DNA from: Bacteroidaceae bacterium
GTDB lineage: Bacteria > Bacteroidota > Bacteroidia > Bacteroidales > Bacteroidaceae
Direction: 5' to 3'
DNA: 64,000 bases
Assembly: GCA_017521285.1 (NCBI GenBank)
Contig: JAFXDG010000099.1
Coordinates: 24,282 to 88,281 of the forward strand
A program made the position numbers and the translations under genes. The stretch's first letter is position 1. Every line of letters starts with the position of its first letter. Positions 32,527 through 41,629 of the stretch are shown here, piece after piece. Under the pieces are notes generated by a model. It was given only the letters and a program-made list of their open reading frames with translations, was not told the origin of the DNA and made no database searches.

Positions 32527-34848
32527 ATGAGAAAGAAAATAATCTATACCCTTTGGGTGCTTTTCTTGCTGGCCGTGGGCAGTGTGTTTTTCCTGTTTTA
32601 TGCCATCTCCAAGGGATGGATTGGCTATATGCCGCCCATTGAGGAGTTGGAGAATCCGAATTACAAGTTTGCCACACAGGTGATTTCGGCTGATGGCGAG
32701 ACGATGGGTACATGGTCGTACCAGAAGAACAACCGTGTGTACGTCAGCTATCAGCAGTTGCCCAAGAACTTGATTGATGCGCTGGTGGCGACCGAGGATG
32801 TGCGCTTCCGCGAACATTCGGGCATCGACTTCCGTGCCTTTATGCGTGCGCTGGTGAAGCGTGGGTTGATGGGCGACAAGAATGCGGGCGGTGGCTCTAC
32901 CATCACCCAGCAGTTGGCCAAGCAGCTCTACTCCGAAGTGGCGGGAAGCACGCTGGAGCGACTCTTCCAGAAGCCTATCGAGTGGGTGATTGCCGTGAAC
33001 CTGGAGAAATACTATTCGAAGGAGGAGATTCTGAGCATGTATCTCAACTATTTCGACTTCAACTACAATGCCATCGGTATCAAGACGGCATCGAACACCT
33101 ACTTCGGTAAGGATCCCTGGGACTTGAATGTGGAGGAGAGCGCCATGCTGGTTGGTATGTGTAAAAACCCCTCGCTCTACAATCCGCGCCGATTCAAGAC
33201 GAATGCGTTGAACCGTCGTAATACGGTGCTTTCACAGATGGAGAAGGCGGGTTATCTGACCGCGGCTGCATGTGACTCGTTGCAGGCGATGCCCATCGAA
33301 CTGAAGTTTCGCCGTGCCGACCACAAGGAGGGTATTGCCACCTATCTGCGTATGTATCTGCGCGACCGCATGATGGCGAAGAAGCCTGTGCGCAGCTATT
33401 ATCCCGACTGGCAATACCAGAAGTATTATGAAGATTCGCTCTCATGGGAGACCGACCCCCTGTATGGCTGGTGCAACAAGAATTTCAAGAAGGACGGACG
33501 CCCCTACAACATTTATACTGACGGATTGAAGGTATATACCACCATCAACAGCCGTATGCAACGCTATGCTGAGGAGGCGGTGGACGAGCATGTGAAGAAA
33601 TATCTGCAACCGGCTTTCTTCAAGGAGAAGAAGGGCAGACGCACGGCTCCCTATACCAACAAATTGTCGTCGGACGAGGTGGAGACCATCCTCACTCGCG
33701 CCATGAAGCAGAGCGAACGCTACCGCCTGATGCGCAATGCCGGATATACGGCCGATCAGATAAGGAAGGCTTTTGACGAACCGCACGAAATGACTGTGTT
33801 CAGTTATGAACGGGGCGAGATTGACACTGTGATGTCGTCTATGGACTCTATCCGCTACTACAAACATTTCCTGCGTTGCGGATTCATGTCGATGGAGCCT
33901 TCTACCGGTTATGTGAAGGCATACGTGGGAGGCCCTGACTTCACCCATTTCCAATACGATATGGCTATGGTGGGTCGTCGTCAGGTAGGTTCGACCATCA
34001 AGCCTTACCTCTACACACTGGCTATGGAGAACGGATTCAGCCCGTGTGACGAGACACGAAACGTGGAGCAGACCATCATCACCGAGGACGGAAAGCCCTG
34101 GAGTCCGCGCAACACCAACCGCAACCGATATGGCGAGATGGTGACGCTGAAATGGGGACTTGCCCAGTCGAATAACTGGATTTCGGCTTACCTGATGAGC
34201 AAACTCAATCCGTATGCGTTCAAGAATCTGCTTCATAGCTTCGGTATCCGTAATCTCGACATCCAGCCGACTCCGGCACTTTGCTTGGGACCTTGTGAAA
34301 TATCGGTGGGCGAGATGGTGAGTGCCTACACGGCCTTTGCCAACAAGGGAATACGTGCCAAGGCGATGTTTGTGACCCACATCGAGGACAACGACGGAAA
34401 CATCCTGGCTACCTTCACTCCCGAGATGGAGGAGGTTATCAGCGAGGAGAGTTCGTACAAGATGCTGACCATGCTTCGTGCCGTCATCAACGAAGGTACG
34501 GGCGGACGCATCCGTGCCCGTTACAAGATTACGGCAGACATGGGTGGAAAGACGGGTACAACGAATAACAACTCCGACGGGTGGTTCATGGGTTTCACCC
34601 CTTCGCTCGTCAGTGGTTGTTGGGTGGGTGGTGAAGATCGCGACATCCATTTCGACGGTATGTATTACGGACAGGGAGCTTCGATGGCGCTTCCCATCTG
34701 GGGACTCTATATGAATAAGGTGTATGCCGACAAGTCACTCGGATATTCTCAGGAAGAGACCTTCCGCATACCCGAAGACTATGATCCATGCAAGAGCATT
34801 TCGGAAGTGGAGATGCACATGCAGGAGTTGGAGGAGTTGTTCCAATAA
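32527..34848 (+). CDS. Penicillin-binding protein 1A (bifunctional transglycosylase/transpeptidase)
   Basis: 773 residues from the ATG at 32527 (MRKKIIYTLW), chosen because it puts the membrane helix (about 6-27) next to a short basic tail as in other PBP1A proteins; 32497 is a longer alternative. The GT51 domain has the catalytic Glu90 in TEDVRFREH and GGGSTITQQLAKQLY (121-135). The transpeptidase domain has Ser489-x-x-Lys in STIKP, SNN at 548-550 and KTGT from Lys675. It polymerises lipid II and cross-links peptidoglycan at the inner membrane. A single gene with its own promoter. Confidence 0.94.
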   Translation: MRKKIIYTLWVLFLLAVGSVFFLFYAISKGWIGYMPPIEELENPNYKFATQVISADGETMGTWSYQKNNRVYVSYQQLPKNLIDALVATEDVRFREHSGIDFRAFMRALVKRGLMGDKNAGGGSTITQQLAKQLYSEVAGSTLERLFQKPIEWVIAVNLEKYYSKEEILSMYLNYFDFNYNAIGIKTASNTYFGKDPWDLNVEESAMLVGMCKNPSLYNPRRFKTNALNRRNTVLSQMEKAGYLTAAACDSLQAMPIELKFRRADHKEGIATYLRMYLRDRMMAKKPVRSYYPDWQYQKYYEDSLSWETDPLYGWCNKNFKKDGRPYNIYTDGLKVYTTINSRMQRYAEEAVDEHVKKYLQPAFFKEKKGRRTAPYTNKLSSDEVETILTRAMKQSERYRLMRNAGYTADQIRKAFDEPHEMTVFSYERGEIDTVMSSMDSIRYYKHFLRCGFMSMEPSTGYVKAYVGGPDFTHFQYDMAMVGRRQVGSTIKPYLYTLAMENGFSPCDETRNVEQTIITEDGKPWSPRNTNRNRYGEMVTLKWGLAQSNNWISAYLMSKLNPYAFKNLLHSFGIRNLDIQPTPALCLGPCEISVGEMVSAYTAFANKGIRAKAMFVTHIEDNDGNILATFTPEMEEVISEESSYKMLTMLRAVINEGTGGRIRARYKITADMGGKTGTTNNNSDGWFMGFTPSLVSGCWVGGEDRDIHFDGMYYGQGASMALPIWGLYMNKVYADKSLGYSQEETFRIPEDYDPCKSISEVEMHMQELEELFQ

Positions 34849-34854
34849 GAAGTT

Positions 34855-34935
34855 TAAGGTTTAAAGTTCAAGGTTCAAAAGTGTATGGTTAAGACTTTGC
34901 AATGGTAATGGCTTTGAACCTTGAACTTTGATTTT
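34855..34935. repeat. GGTTCAAAG micro-repeat hairpin
   Basis: TTTAAAGTTCAAGGTTCAAA on the left faces TTTGAACCTTGAACTTTGA on the right. The same words are tandemly multiplied at 22203-22270. Confidence 0.8.
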
Positions 34936-34948
34936 AGTTGATTTTCCA

Positions 34949-35548
34949 ATGGAAACTGCAGATAAGAAATGTCGAATCGCCATATTGGCCTCGGGGGAAG
35001 GGAGCAATGCCGAAGCGCTTGTTGCTCACTTCTTGAATCATCCGACCATTGAAGTGGCGTTAATGGTATGCAACAAAGAGAAAGCCGGCGTGTATGCACG
35101 CATGGCGAAGTATGGGGTACCATGCCACACGATAGGAAAGGCGGAGTGGCAACCCGGCTCTACCGGTGAACAGGTGTTGGATCTGATGCATCGCGAAGGC
35201 ATCGGTTTGATTGTGTTGGCCGGATTTCTGGCCTATATCCCCGAAGCAATTGTGAAGACTTACGAAGGACGCATTGTCAATATCCATCCTTCGTTGCTAC
35301 CCAACTATGGTGGCAAGGGCATGTGGGGACACCATGTGCACGAGGCTGTGATAGCCGCTCATGAAACCGTCAGTGGAATCACCATCCACCATGTCACTGA
35401 GAAACTGGATGCGGGAAGCATCATCTTCCAAGCTCAGTGCAAAGTGCTCCCCGACGATACGCCTGACTCATTGGCCGCCCGTATCCACCAGCTTGAACAC
35501 GAGCATTATCCGTGTGTGGTGGAGCAGATGGCAATGACGTTTGCGTAA
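34949..35548 (+). CDS. purN: Phosphoribosylglycinamide formyltransferase
   Basis: 199 residues from the ATG at 34949 (METADKKCRIAILASGEGSN); a TTG at 34928 would add 7 residues and falls inside the upstream hairpin repeat. The GAR-binding SGEGSN loop, NIHPSLLPNYGGKGMWG with catalytic Asn and His, and the DAGSIIFQ aspartate region identify PurN. It transfers formyl from 10-formyltetrahydrofolate to GAR in purine synthesis. It stands alone and ends in a family-1 palindrome. Confidence 0.94.
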   Translation: METADKKCRIAILASGEGSNAEALVAHFLNHPTIEVALMVCNKEKAGVYARMAKYGVPCHTIGKAEWQPGSTGEQVLDLMHREGIGLIVLAGFLAYIPEAIVKTYEGRIVNIHPSLLPNYGGKGMWGHHVHEAVIAAHETVSGITIHHVTEKLDAGSIIFQAQCKVLPDDTPDSLAARIHQLEHEHYPCVVEQMAMTFA

Positions 35549-35568
35549 GAAGTAGGTCTGTATTTGTA

Positions 35569-35657
35569 TTTTAGGCGCGGATTGCGCGGATTACACGGAA
35601 AAGTTTCAAATATAAGAAATATAATCCGTATCATCCGCGCAATCTGCGCCTAATTTA
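35569..35657. repeat. Family-1 palindrome, copy 4
   Basis: Arms TTTTAGGCGCGGATTGCGCG and CGCGCAATCTGCGCCTAA match each other in flavour (GGCGC/GCGCC and TTGC/GCAA changes on both sides). It lies 21 bases after the purN stop, between convergent genes. Confidence 0.85.
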
Positions 35658-35676
35658 TTAATTTGTGAAGAGGACT

Positions 35677-36090
35677 TCACTCTATAATTGTTGCCACTAC
35701 CCGGCGGCTTCCACCATCGTGGCGGAATTCGCACAGATAGATGCCTTGCCATGTGCCGAGGTTCAGACGGCCACGGGTGATGGGGATGCTGAGGCTTACT
35801 CCTGTAAGACTGCTTTTGGCATGAGCCGGCATGTCATCGTCGCCCTCGAAGGTGTGGTAATAGTAAGGTTCGCGTTCGCGCACGAGGTGGTTATAGATAG
35901 CCTCCATGTCGTGACGCACGTCGGGGTCGGCATTTTCGTTGATGCTGAGGGCGCAACTGGTATGCTTGATGAAGAGGTTGAGCAATCCGGCTTCGGGAAG
36001 CGGATGGGGCAGGTGGCGCGTCACCTCGTCGGTTATCAGGTGAAAGCCCCGTGTGCGGGGCTTCAGGGTAAATTCTACTTGGGAAATCAT
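35677..36090 (-). CDS. YjbQ (UPF0047) family protein
   Basis: 137 residues. KPRTRGFHLITDEV near the start, HTSCALSINENADPDVRHDME (about 46-66) with its metal-binding His, and GTWQGIYLCEFRHDGGSR near the end are the three family motifs. YjbQ proteins are small trimers; some have secondary thiamine-phosphate synthase activity, which is weak evidence for their main role. Standard length. It lies convergent to purN. Confidence 0.92.
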   Translation of the reverse strand: MISQVEFTLKPRTRGFHLITDEVTRHLPHPLPEAGLLNLFIKHTSCALSINENADPDVRHDMEAIYNHLVREREPYYYHTFEGDDDMPAHAKSSLTGVSLSIPITRGRLNLGTWQGIYLCEFRHDGGSRRVVATIIE

Positions 36091-36227
36091 GCGGGTCTTT
36101 TTTAGGAGTTAGAGGAGTTATCGCTTCGCTATGAGTTAGAGGAGGAGTTATCGCAAGCTGGGCTTGCTGGCTAATAGTGAAGTTTTTATGTTGGCAAAGT
36201 AGCTTTTTTAGCTATCGCTCAAACTTT

Positions 36228-36872
36228 TTAAAATTTCAGATAAAAATTGTATTGCTTCTCATATCCGATGGTGGTGGCATCGCCATGTCCGGGATAGACA
36301 AGGGTGGCATCGGGTAGAGTAAGAAGCTTTTCGCGGATGCCGTCAATCAGTGTCCGTATATCGCCTCCGGGCAAGTCAGAGCGGCCGATGCTTCCTTGGA
36401 AAAGGACATCGCCTGCGAAGAGACACCTTCCTTCGGGAGAATAGAATACGATGCTTCCAGGTGAATGGCCGGGTACGTGGATACATTGCAAGGAATAATA
36501 TCCCAACATCAGTTTGTCTCCTTCTTCCAAATAGGTGCCGATGGGTGCGGGTGTACCAGGGAACTCAAGGCCAAACATGCGGGTGCGTTGTGGAGCTTCC
36601 ACCAGCCATTCTTCATCGGCAGGATGGGCACATGTCTTCACTCCGTATTCTTTGTACATGAATCCGTTGCCGAAGATGTGATCGAAATGCAGGTGGGTGT
36701 TCAGCAAGTATTTCACCGTCAGTCCTTCTTCGGAGATGAATTCCTTCAAGGTTTCGCACTCTTTGGGCGTGTAGCATCCTGCATCTATAACCGCTGCTTC
36801 ATGTGTATGTTCGTCCCACACCACATAGGTGTTTACGGGCAACATGTTGAATTCAAATTGCTTGACTTTCAT
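36228..36872 (-). CDS. MBL-fold hydrolase, glyoxalase II-like
   Basis: 214 residues. NTHLHFDHIFGNG (metal HxHxDH), HVPGHSPGSIVFY (third metal His), CLFAGDVLF (bridging Asp) and VYPGHGDATTIG (final His) give a complete two-metal site. Family members hydrolyse thioesters such as S-lactoylglutathione or persulfides; Bacteroidetes lack glutathione as a rule, so the natural thiol is uncertain. It overlaps the upstream rsmG gene by 4 bases (36869-36872), so translation is probably coupled. Confidence 0.9.
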   Translation of the reverse strand: MKVKQFEFNMLPVNTYVVWDEHTHEAAVIDAGCYTPKECETLKEFISEEGLTVKYLLNTHLHFDHIFGNGFMYKEYGVKTCAHPADEEWLVEAPQRTRMFGLEFPGTPAPIGTYLEEGDKLMLGYYSLQCIHVPGHSPGSIVFYSPEGRCLFAGDVLFQGSIGRSDLPGGDIRTLIDGIREKLLTLPDATLVYPGHGDATTIGYEKQYNFYLKF

Positions 36873-37489
36873 AATCCCAGATACACTACTTTTTTGGTTT
36901 CAAAGAACTCTTCGGTGAAATAGTCCTTCAAGTCTGTTATCATCACTTGATGCTTGAATGGCATGGCCTCGTGCTCCAACTCGCCACCTTTCAGGCAGAC
37001 GAGTCCGTTGGGCAGGGCATTGTGCTGCTCCTTACGGATGTTCTTGCGCACCAGTTTCACCAAGTCGGCAAGGGGCATCACGGCACGGCTCACTACGAAG
37101 TCGAATTGGCTCTTCTCCTCTTCGGCACGGCAATGGCGGGTGGTCACGTTGGAGAGGCCTGTGCCGGCAATCACCTCGTTGCACACCCGTATCTTCTTAC
37201 CGATGCTATCCACCAAGTGGAACTTCACTTCGGGGAAAAGGATGGCCAGTGGGATGCCCGGAAAGCCTCCGCCACACCCAAGATCCATCACCGTAGTGCC
37301 CGGCTTGAAATTGATAACCTTGGCAATACCTAAGGAATGAAGCACATGGTGTTCATACAGATTGCCGATGTCCTTGCGCGAAATCACATTGATTTTGCTA
37401 TTCCAATCCTCGTACAAATCCTTCAACGCGGCAAAGCGTGTACGCTGCTCGTCGGAGAGGTTTGGGAAGTATTTCTCAATTATTTCCAT
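36869..37489 (-). CDS. rsmG: 16S rRNA (guanine-527-N7)-methyltransferase
   Basis: 206 residues from the ATG at 37489 (MEIIEKYFPNLSDEQ), preferred over 37513 because the family begins here. VMDLGCGGGFPGIPLAI (about 67-83) is the S-adenosylmethionine loop and WNSKINVISRKD (about 30-41) the conserved N-terminal substrate segment. RsmG makes m7G527 in helix 18 of 16S rRNA, where loss gives streptomycin resistance. It is co-transcribed with the downstream MBL hydrolase by a 4-base overlap; no gid gene is adjacent, unlike the usual arrangement in E. coli. Confidence 0.94.
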   Translation of the reverse strand: MEIIEKYFPNLSDEQRTRFAALKDLYEDWNSKINVISRKDIGNLYEHHVLHSLGIAKVINFKPGTTVMDLGCGGGFPGIPLAILFPEVKFHLVDSIGKKIRVCNEVIAGTGLSNVTTRHCRAEEEKSQFDFVVSRAVMPLADLVKLVRKNIRKEQHNALPNGLVCLKGGELEHEAMPFKHQVMITDLKDYFTEEFFETKKVVYLGL

Positions 37490-37546
37490 ATGTATCTTTT
37501 GCAAATGTTGCAAAAGTAGGAAATGTCGGACAGATACGCAAGCAAA

Positions 37547-37990
37547 TCACATACTTTTTCTTTCAATGGATTCTTCAAATCTTCGTTTCAGCCAGGCGTC
37601 TATCGATAATTTGCCCGGGCCGATGAAGTACATGAACACGAAAATCATCATGTAGATGAGCGAGAGTTCGCCACCGTCCAACGAGCCATCGTGAATTACG
37701 AAGAAGGCCATACCCATAGCGAAAATCATGGGCAAGAGTACCAAACGGTACAAGAATCCGAAGATGAAAAAGAATGAACACACCACTTCGGCAATGATAA
37801 TCAGTATCAATGACCATGCACTACCCACGTGCAACGGGTCGGGGAAGTCTTGCGAAAGGGTGCCGTAGTAGAGCCATTTCTGCACACCATGGCAAAGGAA
37901 CATGGCTCCGATGAACACACGAGCCAACAATAACAGGGTGGAGGCTATCCAAGCCGAAGGAAGGGAGGCGGAAAATACTTTCTTGAACAT
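37547..37990 (-). CDS. DoxX-family membrane protein
   Basis: 147 residues with four hydrophobic helices: STLLLLARVFIGAMFLCHGV, LILIIIAEVVCSFFFIFGF, LVLLPMIFAMGMAFFVI and LIYMMIFVFMYFIGPG. The RVFIGAMFLCHGVQKW and FGFLYRLVLLPM patterns are characteristic of DoxX-type proteins, which have been tied to thiol or thioredoxin-linked membrane redox in other bacteria. Inner membrane; no operon partner, although rsmG follows 57 bases downstream. Confidence 0.85.
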   Translation of the reverse strand: MFKKVFSASLPSAWIASTLLLLARVFIGAMFLCHGVQKWLYYGTLSQDFPDPLHVGSAWSLILIIIAEVVCSFFFIFGFLYRLVLLPMIFAMGMAFFVIHDGSLDGGELSLIYMMIFVFMYFIGPGKLSIDAWLKRRFEESIERKSM

Positions 37991-38191
37991 AATGCTGATG
38001 CTTTTTTATGGTTTATATGTTGATAAGAAAACAATCATCTTCCGCAAATGTTTTTTCTGCCTTACGAGGGAAATATTTTTTCTCTGTCCGGCAGAAAAAA
38101 TTTTCAGGTAGGGGAGAAAAAATGCAGAAATGTTCGTATCTTCGCGGCAGAATGAATTAGTGAACCTATACCTTTATTAATATATAGCAAT

Positions 38192-38812
38192 ATGCCGACA
38201 AACAGAGAAGTGATAGCTGCCAACAAGGAAAAGTTCATCGAACTCTTGCAATCAACGGGACGCCGTGGAGTGGATGACGTGATAGAGACTTTGGAAAAAC
38301 AGGGTTTTTTCGACGCACCCGCCTCTACACGTTTTCATTTGGCTTACGAAGGTGGATTGTTGGAGCACTCGTTGGGTGTGTGCCGCATTGCCTTGATGGT
38401 GCGCAAGCAAGTGTTATTGGTAAAACCAGAATTGGAGCCCCAACTTTCCGTGGAGAGTATTATTCTCACCACATTGCTTCACGATGTATGTAAGGCCGAA
38501 ATTTACAAACGGGCCATCAAACGACGCAAAAATGAGCGCGGCATTTGGGAAGACTACGAAGGATACGATGTTGATTATTCCGACTTCCCCGTCGGACATG
38601 GCGAAAAGTCCGTTATCGTACTTCTGCAATCGGGTCTTGAACTCACCAAGGAAGAGATATTGGCCATCCGTTGGCACATGTCCGCTTGGGACCTCCCTTT
38701 TCAAAGCTACGAACTGATGGGTTCACTCAATGCTGCCCGTGAAAAGACTCCCCTGATAGGAATTCTCCAAGCTGCCGATGGCCTTTCAGCCAATGTGTTG
38801 GAGACGAAGTAG
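38192..38812 (+). CDS. HD-domain phosphohydrolase
   Basis: 206 residues. The HD motif is split in the usual way: first metal His in LLEHSLGV, then LLHDVCKAEIY (HD), GHGEKS, and RWHMSAWD near the end. Members hydrolyse nucleotides or cyclic dinucleotides; the substrate is unknown for this Bacteroidetes type. It is preceded by a TATCTTCG element (38137-38144) and an AT-rich CAGGTAGGGGAG motif described separately. A single gene, cytosolic. Confidence 0.85.
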   Translation: MPTNREVIAANKEKFIELLQSTGRRGVDDVIETLEKQGFFDAPASTRFHLAYEGGLLEHSLGVCRIALMVRKQVLLVKPELEPQLSVESIILTTLLHDVCKAEIYKRAIKRRKNERGIWEDYEGYDVDYSDFPVGHGEKSVIVLLQSGLELTKEEILAIRWHMSAWDLPFQSYELMGSLNAAREKTPLIGILQAADGLSANVLETK

Positions 38813-38891
38813 GAGGGAAGTGGGAAGGAAAAGGGACTGCTATCCTGTTTCTGAAAACAAGAAATAAAGTCATAATAATTTTTCAGGAAGT

Positions 38892-39012
38892 TGTATCATG
38901 ACTAACTTTTTAGACGCAGATGACGCAGATTTATCTTTATTATTATACCCGATTAGGTTATAGTTTATCTGCGTTATCCGCGTCTAAAAAATGAAGTGAT
39001 GGCATTTTGACA
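38892..39012. repeat. Family-1 palindrome, copy 5 (most complete)
   Basis: Left end ATCATGACTAAC, arms TTTAGACGCAGATGACGC and GCGTTATCCGCGTCTAAA, centre TTATACCCGATTAGGTTATA, right end ATGGCATTTTGACAC. This copy best shows the outer ends of the family. It is between convergent genes, about 80 bases after the stop of the HD gene. Confidence 0.85.
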
Positions 39013-39040
39013 CATTCTCTATCTGTGTCAAAGAAGTTGA

Positions 39041-40198
39041 TTACATCTCTTCAGAGAGATACCCGATGGGGAGGGTACGGCAATTGTAACCCGAAGCCAT
39101 GATTTCGCCATAGGCACCTGCAGAGCGAAGGGCTATGAGGTCACCACGCTGGCATCGGTTGAGGTCGATGGCTTTGCCGAACACGTCGGATGATTCACAG
39201 ATGGGACCTACCACATCGTAGGCTTCTGTGGGGGCTTCGCTACTGATATTCTCTATCTTGTGATAAGCTTGGTAGAGGGCTGGGCGGATGAGATCGGTCA
39301 TACCGGCATCGACAATGGCAAATTGCTTGTGTGAGCCTTGCTTGACATAAAGCACACGGGTGATGAGTGAACCGCATTGGCCCACTACGGCGCGTCCCAA
39401 CTCAAAGTGAAGGGTTTGCCCAGGATGCAATTTCAAATGCTTGTGATAAGTGGCAAAATATTCTGCAAAATTGGGAATGGCCTGACGGTTTGGGTGTTGG
39501 TAATCGATACCTAATCCACCGCCTACATTGATGTGCTCCACAATGATATGGCGTTGCACCAATCTTTCTTGCAATTCATTCACACGGTTGCACAGAGCTA
39601 CGAAATCGCCCATATCAAGTATCTGGCTACCGATGTGGAAGTGAAGTCCAACAAACTTTACATGCTCCATCGATTGTGCCAAGTCAATCACATGATCCAT
39701 ATCCTCCATGGCAATACCGAATTTGTTCTCTGCCAAGCCGGTAGTGATGTTGGCATGGGTGTGTGCACCTACGTTAGGATTGATGCGGAAAGCCACACGT
39801 GCCACTTTGCCACGGGCAGTGGCCAAGGAGTTGATGACTTCCAGTTCGGGCACTGATTCTACATTGAAGCAGAAGATGTCGTTGTCCAAACCCAATCCTA
39901 TTTCCCAATCGCTTTTACCCACACCGGCATATACCACTTTGTTGGCGGGAAATCCGGCTTGAAGGGCTGCACGCACTTCGCCTCCGCTCACGCAATCGGC
40001 TCCCAAGCCGCTCTCTTTGATGATGCGTAATACCTTGGGGTTGGCATTGGCCTTGACGGCATAGTGTACACAGAAATTCGCATAGCGTCCAGCTTCGCGA
40101 CGGATGGTGTCCAATGTCTCGCGTAGCAGGGTGGTATCGTAGTAGTAGAACGGTGTACGTATGGATTGAAACCGCTCTATGGGGAATGTTCCTTTCAT
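39041..40198 (-). CDS. lysA: Diaminopimelate decarboxylase
   Basis: 385 residues of fold-type III PLP decarboxylases. Lys49 in HYAVKANANP forms the Schiff base, GLHFHIGSQI binds the phosphate side, ELGRAVVG is the substrate helix and CESSDVFGK carries the catalytic Cys of the partner subunit. It makes L-lysine from meso-diaminopimelate. It is the last gene of the purU-to-lysA string, 111 bases after lysC; a hairpin repeat fills that gap. Confidence 0.95.
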   Translation of the reverse strand: MKGTFPIERFQSIRTPFYYYDTTLLRETLDTIRREAGRYANFCVHYAVKANANPKVLRIIKESGLGADCVSGGEVRAALQAGFPANKVVYAGVGKSDWEIGLGLDNDIFCFNVESVPELEVINSLATARGKVARVAFRINPNVGAHTHANITTGLAENKFGIAMEDMDHVIDLAQSMEHVKFVGLHFHIGSQILDMGDFVALCNRVNELQERLVQRHIIVEHINVGGGLGIDYQHPNRQAIPNFAEYFATYHKHLKLHPGQTLHFELGRAVVGQCGSLITRVLYVKQGSHKQFAIVDAGMTDLIRPALYQAYHKIENISSEAPTEAYDVVGPICESSDVFGKAIDLNRCQRGDLIALRSAGAYGEIMASGYNCRTLPIGYLSEEM

Positions 40199-40204
40199 TT
40201 TCGT

Positions 40205-40309
40205 TGTTGATTCGTTGATGCGTTGAGACGTTTATGCGTTTATATATTGAAAAGTTCTTTTTCAATGAATAACTTTTCAACGTATCAACGCATAAACGCA
40301 TCAACAACT
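40205..40309. repeat. GTTGATGCGTTTATG hairpin between lysC and lysA
   Basis: GTTGATGCGTTGAGACGTTT and ATATTGAAAAGTT face AACTTTTCAACGTATC and CAACGCATAAACGCATCAAC. It is the single-hairpin form of the family that is tandemly multiplied at 22017-22215 and 22430-22500. Confidence 0.85.
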
Positions 40310-41629
40310 TTACTTGTGATTGAACAATGTGTCGCTCAAGCTTTGCAAAGCACGTTTCTTGTCGGCCTCGCGGATGAGGAAGGAGATGTTGTAGTTGCTA
40401 CCTCCGTAAGAAACCATGCGGACGGGGATGTCCTTCATGGCCTTCATGGCGAGGGTCTCGAAACCGATGTTCTCCCATGTGAGGTCACCTACCACGCAGA
40501 TGATGCACATGTCCTTATCCACCGTAACGGTACCATACTTTTTCAAGTCGGCAATGATTTCGTTCAAGTGCTTGGTGTTGTCAATAGACATACTGACACC
40601 CACTTCGGAGGTACAAACCATGTCGATAGAGGTCTGATAACTCTCGAATATTTCAAACACCTTGCGGAGGAATCCGTGAGCAAGAAGCATGCGGCTCGAC
40701 TTGATCTTGATGGCGGTAATATTCTCCTTAGCAGCTACGGCCTTGATTTTACCATGTTCGGTGTCGTTAGAAATCATGGTGCCGGGTGCAGTAGGATCCA
40801 TGGTGTTGAGCAAACGCACGGGGATGTTGGCATACTTGGCCGGCTGGATACAGGTGGGGTGAAGAATCTTGGCTCCGAAATAGGCTAACTCAGCCGCTTC
40901 GTCGAAGTTGAGTTGGCGAACGGGTGAAGTATGGTCAACCACACGCGGGTCGTTGTCGTGCATACCGTCAATGTCTGTCCATATCTGTATTTCCTGGGCA
41001 TCAACGGCCGCACCGATGAGTGAAGCGGTATAGTCGCTACCTCCACGTTGCAGATTGTCAATCTCGCCATAAGCATTGCGGCAGATGAACCCTTGCGTGA
41101 TGTAGATGTCTGCATCGGGATATTTCTGCAACTGTATAGTCAATTTTTCGCGGATATATACAGGGTCGGGTTCGGCATTCTTGTCGGTGCGCATGAACTC
41201 CAAAGCGGGGAGGAGCACGGCATTTATGCCTTGTTCTTGCAGGTAGTTGGTCACCATGTTGGTGGACATCAGTTCACCTTGTGCCAACACTACTTTTTCT
41301 TCAAATAAAGTGAAGAGGTCCTTGGTGTAGGCACGGATGGAAGCAAACACGCCGTCGAGCACTTCTTGAGTCTTTTGGCGGTATTCATCAGTCGTGAACA
41401 GCTCTTTCAGATGTTGTTTGTACTTTTGCTCCAGTTTGTTGATGACATCGTTTGCACCGTCGGGGTTTTTCTTGTACAGATAGTCCGAGATTTCTACCAA
41501 CGAATTTGTTGTACCTGACATGGCTGAAAGAACTACAATTTTCTTTTCACCGTCGGTAATCAACTTGGCTACACTCTTCATCCGTTCGGGAGAGCCTACG
41601 GATGTTCCTCCAAACTTTAATACTTTCAT
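40310..41629 (-). CDS. lysC: Aspartate kinase (monofunctional)
   Basis: 439 residues. KFGGTSVGSPERM (about 4-16) is the phosphate loop, GGSDYTASLIG (about 206-216) the aspartate and ATP site, and the last 150 residues form two ACT domains (ITAIKIKSSRMLL, MCIICVVGD) that bind feedback inhibitors such as lysine or threonine. It phosphorylates aspartate at the head of the diaminopimelate, threonine and methionine pathways. The start overlaps the ftsE stop by 4 bases. It is not fused to homoserine dehydrogenase, so another isozyme may exist elsewhere. Confidence 0.95.
   Translation of the reverse strand: MKVLKFGGTSVGSPERMKSVAKLITDGEKKIVVLSAMSGTTNSLVEISDYLYKKNPDGANDVINKLEQKYKQHLKELFTTDEYRQKTQEVLDGVFASIRAYTKDLFTLFEEKVVLAQGELMSTNMVTNYLQEQGINAVLLPALEFMRTDKNAEPDPVYIREKLTIQLQKYPDADIYITQGFICRNAYGEIDNLQRGGSDYTASLIGAAVDAQEIQIWTDIDGMHDNDPRVVDHTSPVRQLNFDEAAELAYFGAKILHPTCIQPAKYANIPVRLLNTMDPTAPGTMISNDTEHGKIKAVAAKENITAIKIKSSRMLLAHGFLRKVFEIFESYQTSIDMVCTSEVGVSMSIDNTKHLNEIIADLKKYGTVTVDKDMCIICVVGDLTWENIGFETLAMKAMKDIPVRMVSYGGSNYNISFLIREADKKRALQSLSDTLFNHK

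Noticed and set aside
33442-34650. 402-codon minus-strand frame
   Set aside because: It is antisense to PBP1A, whose catalytic motifs are all intact; the frame has no recognisable domain.
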